Origin: Spirogloea muscicola
Lineage: Eukaryota; Streptophyta; Zygnematophyceae; Spirogloeales; Spirogloeaceae
DNA: 15,691 nt
Assembly (NCBI GenBank): GCA_009602725.1
Contig: WELB01000381.1
Span: 52,025-67,715, forward strand
Reading direction: 5' to 3'
Shown: positions 8,101-13,984 of the stretch, piece after piece
Layout of the letters: the number at the start of each line of letters is the position of its first letter
Numbering within the stretch: the stretch's first letter is position 1
Notes under the pieces: model-generated
Seen by the model: the letters and a program-made list of their open reading frames with translations, nothing else
Databases searched by the model: none
What the model was told of the DNA's origin: nothing
Position numbers and translations under genes: made by a program

Positions 8101-11100
8101 TTTTGGTTATAATGTGCACCTTGCATTGTGACTTGATCTGACTAACCTGCAGCCGCGCAGCCTCTCGAGCAAGTCCGGCCCTCTCTGCTTGAACACCATC
8201 GAGTTGTCTTAAATCGTTCTCAAACTCAAGAAGCTGCCGTTGCAAGGACATTAGCTCCCTCCTTGTGTACGCCAAGGAGCTGGCTACATCGTCGGCCCAG
8301 TCCACAACTGCTCCTATCCTGGCAGGATACCAGACAGGAAAAGGAGCTGGAAAACACTTCCTGTGTCCAGGTGTCTCAAGTGAACCGGGGTTTTCTGGCA
8401 ACAACAGTTGAAAGGGATGTCCTTGGTGTCCTACAACTGTCCCTCAACAATATGACTTTGACACTGTCATGCTGACGATATCACAAGCTGCAGCTTTGTG
8501 CCACTCTTGTAAGAGAAGCGATAAATGCTCCCATGACTTTCTGATGATTTTGAAAGTAGGAAAACTTGCAGCATGCACTACCCTTGTCAGCAGCTGCTTG
8601 TGGGCCTTACTTCCACTGCATCTCCCTCTTGCTCCCAGCTGGGCCGCCAAGGTCAGAGTCACTCCACTTGAGCAGTTCGCTTTCCAGTACCTGCAATTTG
8701 TAAGTGCATAAACTTCTGTGAGCTAAGCCGCCAAAGAACTCATGATTGGACAGAGACTTGTGCACTGTCCAGAATCAGCGCTATTTTCAAGCATAATGAA
8801 AACACCAGAGTAGTCTCAGGAGTACCTTCTGAGCGGCTTAATGCTAGTCCTACTCAGAGGTGAAAAGTCTCAGAAGGGCAATTGAAGAGCCCAAGCATAT
8901 AGCTACTGGTGTAATTATAACATTGTATTGTTGCCAACCCAGTCAAGCTTTACTTGATTCTGACACTGCAAGACTACAACCTATGATCACTGGACTTCTA
9001 ACAGGTGTACTTGCAGCAGTCCGAAGGAGAGCAGACCTTCACAGCTTCCTTGTTGCTGACTGGTCCAGAGCCTGCAAGCCTTACAACCTTGAGGATCTCC
9101 ACAGTAACATACTGCACAGCCTCCCAGACTTCTCGAAGAGCAAGCTCCTTCTCCCTCTCCCTTCGCTTGTTGTCATTACCTGCACCATCCTCTAGCCATA
9201 TACCAGCAGCGCCGTTCATGGACCCACCATTGATCCCATGGCCTGAGTTTGTTGTTGGACTGTCAACCAGCAGCGTGGCAAGCTCTGCCTTGACCTTACT
9301 GCGCTTCTTGCGAAGGATGCCCACCTCCGCCTGCAAGGTTACAGGTGATGAACAAGTAAAGGACATCCCGTTACTTGCAGCCTTGCAACAGCATGATGCA
9401 TCTCCAAAGGTTTTGGATGTCATATTGGATGTTTGCAGACAATCTTGCATCATACTTCGAATGATTCTCACTTGGGACGTGAAAATGAGTTCACCCACCT
9501 GCAGCTCAAGTTTTTCATCTTGAAGACTGACAATGTATTTGTGCTGCAGTGAAATACGGGCTTCAAGAGCTTCAAATTGAGCTTTCAACTGCTTTGCTTG
9601 CTCCAAGCTTCCAGCAGCAGTCTGAAAAAGGCCAGTGAATCACCTCTTTGAGGACAAGTGGTATGCCTCATTCGAAGGCACTTGAGATTCTTGTTGCGTT
9701 CAACAGGTTGAGTTGTGCGTGCAGGTAGTCCTATTTTAATCAGTTTTGTGTTGTATTGTTCAAGATGCAGCAACATGACAAAGAGACCAGGATGAATACC
9801 TGAAGCTGCTCCTCTTGAAGAGCTGAAAGCTGGCTCTCAGTCTGAAGCGAGCGTGCCAGCTGCAGTTGACTTGCACCAATGGCTTCCTTTAAGCTTCTTT
9901 CAAGTTTTGCAACGTGTTCCACTACAGCATCTCGTTCCTGGCAGATCGCATTTAGCTGCATCAAGAAACACAACGGGCCACTTCGATTATGAGTACTGCA
10001 TTATTCTGCTGTAATATACTGCTTCATTTCAAGATGCTGCAAATGCTGGGGCAGGTACTTTGTCTGTGCACAGCAGTAACTCGTGGTAGTGTACCTTATA
10101 TTCAATGTCACGTAGAGAGAAGAGCTGCTCTTCGACCCTGTCCAATTTATCAGCTAGCTTCCCTGTTGTGCTTGTTGCGTCATCAAGAGTCCTTTGGAGC
10201 TCTGATACTTTGCTTGCTGCCTGATCGCGTTCCTGGCTGACTTCTCTCACCTGTGAATGGCAAGAGTTCTGCTATCAAATCCTTGCAAGTGGCTTGTCTT
10301 CCTGCTACTGATGCGAAGGTCTGCTTGCCGTGCATACTTAGCCAGAGCTGAAAAGTCCAGCTACATGATGTATTGATGCTATTGTCAAACTATTGTTGGC
10401 TCCAATGATCTTTGCAAACAGACATTGAGATGCAGGCCCTACCAACCTCCATCACTTAACTTGCAAGCTCAATAGAAGTGTTACGGCGCTGAAGCCTTAC
10501 CCTCTGCCTTGATGCTGCGAGGTCGTCCATGGCTTCAGCAAGCTTGCTATGCTGCTCCTCCACTTTCTTGTCCAACGTCGTCCTTTCAGTCTCTAATTTC
10601 CTCATAGAATCTCTCAATGTGCTTTTGGTGAGCTCCGCTGCCCCCAATAGTTCATTGTGCGATTGCTTGACAGCTTCTGCTCTAGCACTTCTCAACATGT
10701 CGTCTACATTGGCTGCAAACAGCCTCGCCTCTTCTTCCTTTTCCTGGAGTGTTCTCACTAATTGTGCCTTCTCTGCAAGAACTCTGAGCACATTCTTCTG
10801 AGCATTATTTACCTGCACCACGTGTCGGTCAACGATCACCTTGTCAATACCATGCCATACTTCAACAACTGCTTGAAGCATCAGTTGTGGGAGCATGCTG
10901 TCCTGCATTTGATTCACTCAGGTGCCTCAAGGGTTGTTATGAATCGATTACCTTGTGTGTACATGCTATGCTGCACAGGCATGATACCAGCATGACTTGC
11001 ATCAGTTGAGACGCCACAAGTACCTGAGCTTCGAGCTCATCCACTCTCCTGACAGAGGTGTGCTCTGCTTGCGAGCGCAGCTCACGCTCATTGTCAAGCA

Positions 11101-12759
11101 TCTGGTGGAAGTGATAACGCAGCTCTGCCATTTCTTGAGCTGCATCTTCCGCATCCTCCACAGCCCTTGCCCTTTCCATGTCCAATTGCTTCTGCCAAAG
11201 TGAGTGCTAACTGAAAACACGAACCTCAAGAAATCCTTTCTTTCTGCTGATCAGCAGTCTGAGACAATATGATCATGCCTTGGCCAAGCAACAAACCAAG
11301 CATCTTGCCAGTCAAGCTGGTCATGTGCACCTGCAGATCTGTCATCTTGACTTCAAGCTCCTGAAGCATTTGCTTATGCTGCAGCAAGCTCAGTTCTGCC
11401 TCAGATGCCCATGCCTGAGCAACCTTGAATTCCTCCTCAAGCCGCTTCTGGTCGGCTACTAAGCCAGCAGGTGCCACAATGGAAGCCTCTCCAAGATCTA
11501 GCAGGTGTTGCACCAGTCCTCCCTGCATGACAAGACCTCAGTGTCAAAAGCAACCTGCTGTAGCCTGAATAGAGCACAGACCAAGTCCCCACTGTGCTTG
11601 GCAGAACTTGCTAGCTGGAAAGAAGGACATGTGCATTCATTGAGTCCTAGATTGACGTTTTCGGGGCTCTTCCGAGTCAGTGAAAATGTATGCTGAGCCC
11701 TTTTGACATTCTGACCTGCGACGGAGAGAATGGTGATCCAGGTGGAGGAACCCGGATCTTCTGAACATTAGCAGCCGCAGGGGAGCCATTGTGAGGAGTG
11801 TCATCAAACAGCTCCTCGCCTTCACTGCATTCCAATTGACAATTGACCATTGTTAGATATAGGTGCAGCACCTCACAAACAGCAGATTGTGCTGGCTTTC
11901 AGTATACCATTTGCCTGGTTGCAGGAGTGTTAAGTGTGTATCAGCTCACAGCTCTTTGTCTGATACAACACATGCCATAGGTTGCAACCAGCTGAAGGAA
12001 CACTCTTCTGCCTCTGGCTCTTCAGAGTCTCGGAAGTGCCACTGATTTTCGCACACCTCTCAGAGCCATCCTCGTCCCACACTATCACGCTCTGTGCAGC
12101 TTCGGAGACTCTGAAGAGCTGAGCTTCCAGCTCCCGGATGCGAGACTTCAGCCTGTGCATCTCCTCCGGGCTCGTGAGCGCACCACCTGGGCCCTCTGTC
12201 AACTGGCGGTGCGCTTCAAAGCGGAGTGCCTCCGACTTGGCCAGCTCGGCCCTCAATCGGGCCACCTCAATCTGGCAACAGGTCCACGTCAGAGCTCAAA
12301 TGATGAGAAGGCCACACCCTCGCACTGCTAGCCTCCCACGATCCAAAGAGGACAGGACCTCCTCTCTACTCAAAGATGCAGGTGACTTCAACGCGGCTCG
12401 ACGCAGGGAGCTCAGAGGAGCTCTGCCCTCCCAGATGAGTGCGTCTCCTTCTAGTGGATACTTAGGGGCACCTGCGAAGTGCTGACCAGCACGGCATGAT
12501 GGATCTGGTGACCAGGTCGAGTAGCCATGCATCCGCTTGCACAGCCACCCACAGCTCCTTCAAGGCTGGGGGCCGCCGAGCTCCCGAGGCTCACCAGCAG
12601 CGGCTCGAGGGTCTCCCCGTCGAGGTCGACCAGGCGGCGCTCCAGGCTCTCCACCTTGCGCAGCGCCTCGTGGAGGCTCAGCCCCGCGCCCCGCGCCTTG
12701 AGCTGCTCCTGGACGAGCATCTCCTCCAGCGAGTCCCGCTCCTCGGACAATGCCTCCAT
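5025..12759 (-). CDS. Long coiled-coil protein gene, about 21 exons
   Basis: Assembled on the minus strand by joining GT-AG splice sites that preserve one reading frame: 12759-12549, 12471-12326, 12271-12057, 11824-11716, 11522-11331, 11191-11024, 10812-10501, 10250-10095, 9955-9800, 9621-9499, 9330-9088, 8690-8611, 8318-8147, 7874-7752, 7543-7391, 7277-7155, 6812-6750, 6547-6305, 6045-5791, 5565-5246 and 5136-5025. The product is about 1,224 residues; an optional 13-residue mini-exon at 6917-6879 would add to this. Apart from a Pro/Gly/acidic segment at about residues 70-120 and 190-250, it is Glu/Lys/Arg/Gln/Leu-rich with heptad-like spacing. It has no signal peptide, membrane segment, motor or kinase motif, so a cytoplasmic or nuclear scaffold, cytoskeletal or golgin-like role is inferred. 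The start at 12759 is chosen because an in-frame TGA lies three bases upstream of the ATG; an upstream spliced exon cannot be fully excluded. Family not recognised. Exons 5-19 are secure; both ends are less so. Confidence 0.8.
5246..5565 (-). CDS. Coiled-coil gene exon 20
   Basis: Acceptor GAGTCAG. Reads REEVLRAQLEVAEEEGRN, then LERLENVEMEKELIEQALAQ, and ends in a basic, glycine-rich RRGGWGRR. A strong donor GAG|GTGAGG at 5245 is chosen. If it is not used, the frame stops at a TGA at 5244-5242 and the protein ends here. Confidence 0.8.
5791..6045 (-). CDS. Coiled-coil gene exon 19
   Basis: Acceptor TGCAACTCAG, 85 codons, phase 0. Reads EEKQRLEVALASLREELQEE, then LTEQIAQLEKRMKALEEELA. It closes with a short proline break (RAPPHDPSSK). 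Donor CAA|GTTGTG. Confidence 0.88.
6305..6547 (-). CDS. Coiled-coil gene exon 18
   Basis: Acceptor TTGCTTCAG, 81 codons, phase 0. Reads AAQARCAELTGELESSRGEV, then CRKADEELLSLRVELSGLG. Donor AAG|GTCCAT. Confidence 0.88.
6750..6812 (-). CDS. Coiled-coil gene exon 17 (21 codons)
   Basis: Acceptor CCACTTTAG, donor GAG|GTACGA, phase 0. Reads AEQVLRKDAESLHENVSKAL and one more Glu. Exactly three heptads long. It is supported by composition and phase on both sides. Confidence 0.75.
6879..6917 (-). CDS. Candidate 13-codon mini-exon between exons 16 and 17
   Basis: Acceptor CTAGGACAG and donor TGG|GTACTA bound a 39-base phase-0 unit reading AQCDKSVARLNWW. It fits the frame whether included or skipped, so it may be a cassette exon or chance. 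Confidence 0.35.
7155..7277 (-). CDS. Coiled-coil gene exon 16
   Basis: Acceptor TCAATTTCAG, 41 codons, phase 0. Reads LELAGLDCQLAERRAEEAQR, then EARISSLRIELK. Donor AAG|GTACGA. A longer open frame in another register overlaps it and is a shadow. Confidence 0.82.
7391..7543 (-). CDS. Coiled-coil gene exon 15
   Basis: Acceptor TTTGGCAG, 51 codons, phase 0. Reads LVELEEVNAHLTSQLCTQEG, then RRKLAADLVSLELAMLEK. Donor CAT|GTGAGC. Confidence 0.82.
7752..7874 (-). CDS. Coiled-coil gene exon 14
   Basis: Acceptor CGCTTCTGCAG is chosen over an upstream CATCTAG because only it gives phase 0 with exon 13. 41 codons: DELEALQGKLTSEQVRREEQ, then ARSLERQADQARAAVRL. Donor CAG|GTCAAA. Confidence 0.78.
8147..8318 (-). 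CDS. Coiled-coil gene exon 13
   Basis: Acceptor CCTGCCAG. Reads IGAVVDWADDVASSLAYTRR, then RQLLEFENDLRQLDGVQAER. Donor CAG|GTTAGT, phase 0. Confidence 0.8.
8611..8690 (-). CDS. Coiled-coil gene exon 12
   Basis: Acceptor AAATTGCAG. Reads VLESELLKWSDSDLGGPAGS then KREMQWK. Donor GTAAGG at 8610 leaves two bases of a Lys codon, completed by the first base of exon 13. It is too short to stand out as an open frame and is supported by the phase match on both sides. Confidence 0.7.
9088..9330 (-). CDS. Coiled-coil gene exon 11
   Basis: Acceptor CCTTGCAG, 81 codons, phase 0. A coil (VGILRKKRSKVKAELATLLV) is broken by a Gly/Asn-rich low-complexity loop (SGHGINGGSMNGAAG) before EREKELALREVWEAVQ. Donor AAG|GTTGTA; a later donor AAG|GTCTGC is possible. 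Confidence 0.78.
9499..9621 (-). CDS. Coiled-coil gene exon 10
   Basis: Acceptor CTTTTTCAG, 41 codons, phase 0. Reads TAAGSLEQAKQLKAQFEALE, then YIVSLQDEKLELQ. Donor CAG|GTGGGT. Confidence 0.88.
9800..9955 (-). CDS. Coiled-coil gene exon 9
   Basis: Acceptor TGATGCAG, 52 codons, phase 0. Reads LNAICQERDAVVEHVAKLER, then ESQLSALQEEQLQ. Shares QERDA and length with exon 8, consistent with an old exon duplication. Donor CAG|GTATTC. Confidence 0.88.
10095..10250 (-). CDS. Coiled-coil gene exon 8
   Basis: Acceptor CATTCACAG, 52 codons, phase 0. Reads VREVSQERDQAASKVSELQR, then KLADKLDRVEEQLFSLRD. The same length as exon 9, and both begin with a similar xQERDx motif near their start. Donor AAG|GTACAC. 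Confidence 0.88.
10501..10812 (-). CDS. Coiled-coil gene exon 7
   Basis: Acceptor GGTGCAG, 104 codons, phase 0, the largest internal exon apart from the 3' one. Reads AQLVRTLQEKEEEARLF, then KLETERTTLDKKVEEQHSKL. Uninterrupted coil. Donor AGG|GTAAGG. Confidence 0.88.
11024..11191 (-). CDS. Coiled-coil gene exon 6
   Basis: Acceptor TTTGGCAG, 56 codons, phase 0. Reads KQLDMERARAVEDAEDAAQE, then MAELRYHFHQMLDNERELRS. This Leu-Arg-Tyr segment is the most distinctive in the protein and loosely recalls tails of plant kinesin-12 proteins. That is a memory-based impression only, and no motor domain is present here. Donor CAG|GTACTT. Confidence 0.85.
11331..11522 (-). CDS. Coiled-coil gene exon 5
   Basis: Acceptor TCATGCAG, phase 0 at both ends, 64 codons. 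Opens GGLVQHLLDLGEASIV, then continuous coil from DQKRLEEEFKVAQAW to ELEVKMTDLQ. Donor CAG|GTGCAC. Confidence 0.8.
11716..11824 (-). CDS. Coiled-coil gene exon 4 (acidic, proline-rich linker)
   Basis: Acceptor AATGCAG; the split codon makes Ser. Joined to exon 3 it gives DEDGSESEGEELFDD, a strongly acidic serine-containing patch. This is followed by IRVPPPGSPFSPSQ, with SP sites of the proline-directed kinase type. A likely flexible, regulated hinge. Donor CAG|GTCAG, phase 0. Confidence 0.7.
12057..12271 (-). CDS. Coiled-coil gene exon 3
   Basis: Acceptor TTGCCAG. Coil IEVARLRAELAKSEALRF, a short Gly/Pro break (TEGPGGALTSPEEM), a second coil LKSRIRELEAQLFRV, then WDEDGSE. Donor GTGTGC, phase 2. 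Confidence 0.75.
12326..12471 (-). CDS. Coiled-coil gene exon 2
   Basis: Acceptor CTTCGCAG. Reads GAPKYPLEGDALIWEG, not coiled coil, then LKSPASLSREEVLSSLDRGR. The donor GTGCGAG at 12325 gives phase 0 into exon 3 and an intron of only 54 bases. An alternative donor a few bases downstream would break the frame. Confidence 0.6.
12549..12759 (-). CDS. Coiled-coil gene exon 1 (start codon)
   Basis: Begins MEALSEERDSLEEMLVQEQL; about 48 residues of coiled coil, then a Leu/Ser/Pro-rich stretch. A TGA sits in frame just before the ATG (TGA CCA ATG), so this is the earliest start in this exon. The donor GTGGCT at 12548 is chosen because it gives phase 1 and joins exon 2 in frame. A nearby GTGGGT would give a stop. 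Confidence 0.65.
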
Positions 12760-13190
12760 TGGTCACGACAACACTCGTCGTGCTGAGCTCCGCGCTCCGG
12801 CGACGGCGGCGACCTTCCGCCCTCAGAGGACGGCCGAAGGCCCCGCGGCCTGGCGCGCGGCCGCCCCAGGGCGCAGGCCGGCATCGAGCTGCGCCGCAGT
12901 GGCCGCCGCAAAGACGAGCGCGGCCGCTGGCATGCCAACCGGAGCGCCGCTGCCCGGGCAGAAACAGCGCCGCCACGGAGGATTAGCGGCAATGGCGGAT
13001 GGCGGACCGGGCCAGTCGCCGTCGGAGATTTGACGGGGCCCCGGCGGCAACGGCACCCCGCCCCCCCGGAGCAAACTTCCTCGTTCGGGCACCGCTCCCG
13101 CCTTGCGGTAAGTGCCAGTGCGGAGGATGTTGCCTTCGACAACCACGGGAAGCGCGTAGCCCGTGTGGCGGCCCCTCTTCACGTTTACAT
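12760..13190 (-). promoter_or_regulatory. GC-rich probable 5' UTR/promoter region of the coiled-coil gene
   Basis: The 400 or so bases upstream of the start codon are far more GC- and CpG-rich than the gene body. All three minus frames give Ala/Arg/Gly/Pro-rich shadows, and the frame of exon 1 is closed by TGA at 12765-12763. No TATA box was seen. A CpG-rich promoter with 5' UTR is the simplest reading; an upstream coding exon in another register cannot be excluded. Confidence 0.45.
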
Positions 13191-13195
13191 TTACA

Positions 13196-13259
13196 ATTTG
13201 TAAGGCTAGAATTGGCCTCCTTTCAATTTCATGCGCACCGCGCGCTTTCCCTTCACAAG
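13196..13259 (+). repeat. Interspersed repeat, about 65 bases, right member
   Basis: Matches 1075-1140 in the same orientation, with the first 24 bases identical. Lies just beyond the 3' end of the minus-strand retrotransposon fragment and upstream of the coiled-coil gene, so the two members bracket that gene. Confidence 0.85.
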
Positions 13260-13981
13260 AAGAAGTGCTCGCCCACAGAAAGAGAGTGCTCGCCCATGGA
13301 GAGGAGAGATAGAGAGAAGTGGCTCTTCCAATGGAGCCGTGCTATGGCCGCTGGGTCTCGGCGGAAGAATCTCGTCAGTAGATGCAAGTCTGAGTAGCTA
13401 GCAGGCGGAAAGACGTCGCCCTGACGGAAGCCGGATGCCGCCGCCAGAGCGCGGCCTGCGCGCAAGTGGACCGCGAAAGCTAGGGACCGCTGCAAAGAGA
13501 CGGCCAGGCGCATCCGGAAAAGTTGGGCGAGGGACCCGGCGACATGGAAGCCAGGCTGCTCGCCCTGCTGCCCGTGGCGGCGGGCCGCTGCTCGATGCGC
13601 AAGGCGGTGAAGTAGGTCAAGCCATTTGGCGCCAAAGGCGCCGTGTACGTCGACGGCGAGTGGGACAAACTCGTCGCCTACCGGGTGATCCGAGTACTTG
13701 CGCTCCTTTGCGTCGGCCGCTTGGCGGGCGGCGTAGCCCGCCTCCTCTGCCGAGCGTGTAACGCTCCTGGAATCGAAGGAGTCCGTTGTGACGACGTCGG
13801 CAATGAGCCGAGGGCCCCTGCCGAGCGCGCTAGCGACGAGATCGGCGCGCCGGGTGTGGAGGCGGCCGTCCGCCCCAGCAGTCAGAGGCATGATGCTGGA
13901 GTTCTCCAGCGCCACAGTGTAACCGGCTTCGACAAATATGCCGAACATCGCGTTCCGGAGCAGGTCGTGTGTGCCGGTCCG
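13253..13981 (-). CDS. Non-LTR retrotransposon endonuclease fragment (right minus copy)
   Basis: The open frame runs from RTGTHDLLRNAMFGIF at about 13981 to a TAA-type end at 13253. It contains the endonuclease: HTRRADLVAS, LIADVVTTDSFD, KERKYSDHPVGDEF, FVPLAVDVHGAFG. The conserved tail follows: AVSLQRSLAFAVHLRAGRAL, SGFRQGDVFPPASYSDLHLL ending near 13365. The last 37 or so codons (ARLHWKSHFSLSLLSM and onward) are probably read-through into 3' UTR or flank. The zinc-knuckle cysteines are lost to 5' truncation. No internal stop, so this copy is fairly young. It is close to the left copy in protein sequence (shared FVPLAVDVHGA, ALAAASGFRQG) but not identical. Confidence 0.85.
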   Translation of the reverse strand, partial: RTGTHDLLRNAMFGIFVEAGYTVALENSSIMPLTAGADGRLHTRRADLVASALGRGPRLIADVVTTDSFDSRSVTRSAEEAGYAARQAADAKERKYSDHPVGDEFVPLAVDVHGAFGAKWLDLLHRLAHRAAARRHGQQGEQPGFHVAGSLAQLFRMRLAVSLQRSLAFAVHLRAGRALAAASGFRQGDVFPPASYSDLHLLTRFFRRDPAAIARLHWKSHFSLSLLSMGEHSLSVGEHFFL

Positions 13982-13983
13982 CA
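13365..13983 (-). mobile_element. 5'-truncated RLE-type LINE copy (right minus copy)
   Basis: Extent of homology to the left and right-plus copies. Its 5' end at about 13982 abuts the 5' end of a plus-strand copy within a few bases. Confidence 0.8.
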
Positions 13984-13984
13984 G

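Noticed and set aside
11024-11191. Kinesin-12 identification of the coiled-coil protein from exon 6
   Set aside because: Only a loose recollection of similar heptad sequence. No motor domain lies in the window and coiled coils resemble each other by composition.
12560-13182. Three overlapping minus frames upstream of exon 1
   Set aside because: All are Arg/Ala/Gly/Pro-rich products of high GC, and the one in register with exon 1 is closed by TGA. No splice path into exon 1 was found.
13265-13297. Two copies of GTGCTCGCCCA
   Set aside because: An imperfect two-unit repeat in presumed retroelement 3' flank; too short to interpret, and not a CRISPR array.
13643-13984. Plus-strand open frame upstream of the reverse transcriptase
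   Set aside because: This part is antisense to the minus-strand endonuclease. The real RT homology begins only at 13985, so the long plus frame is an accidental fusion across the junction.
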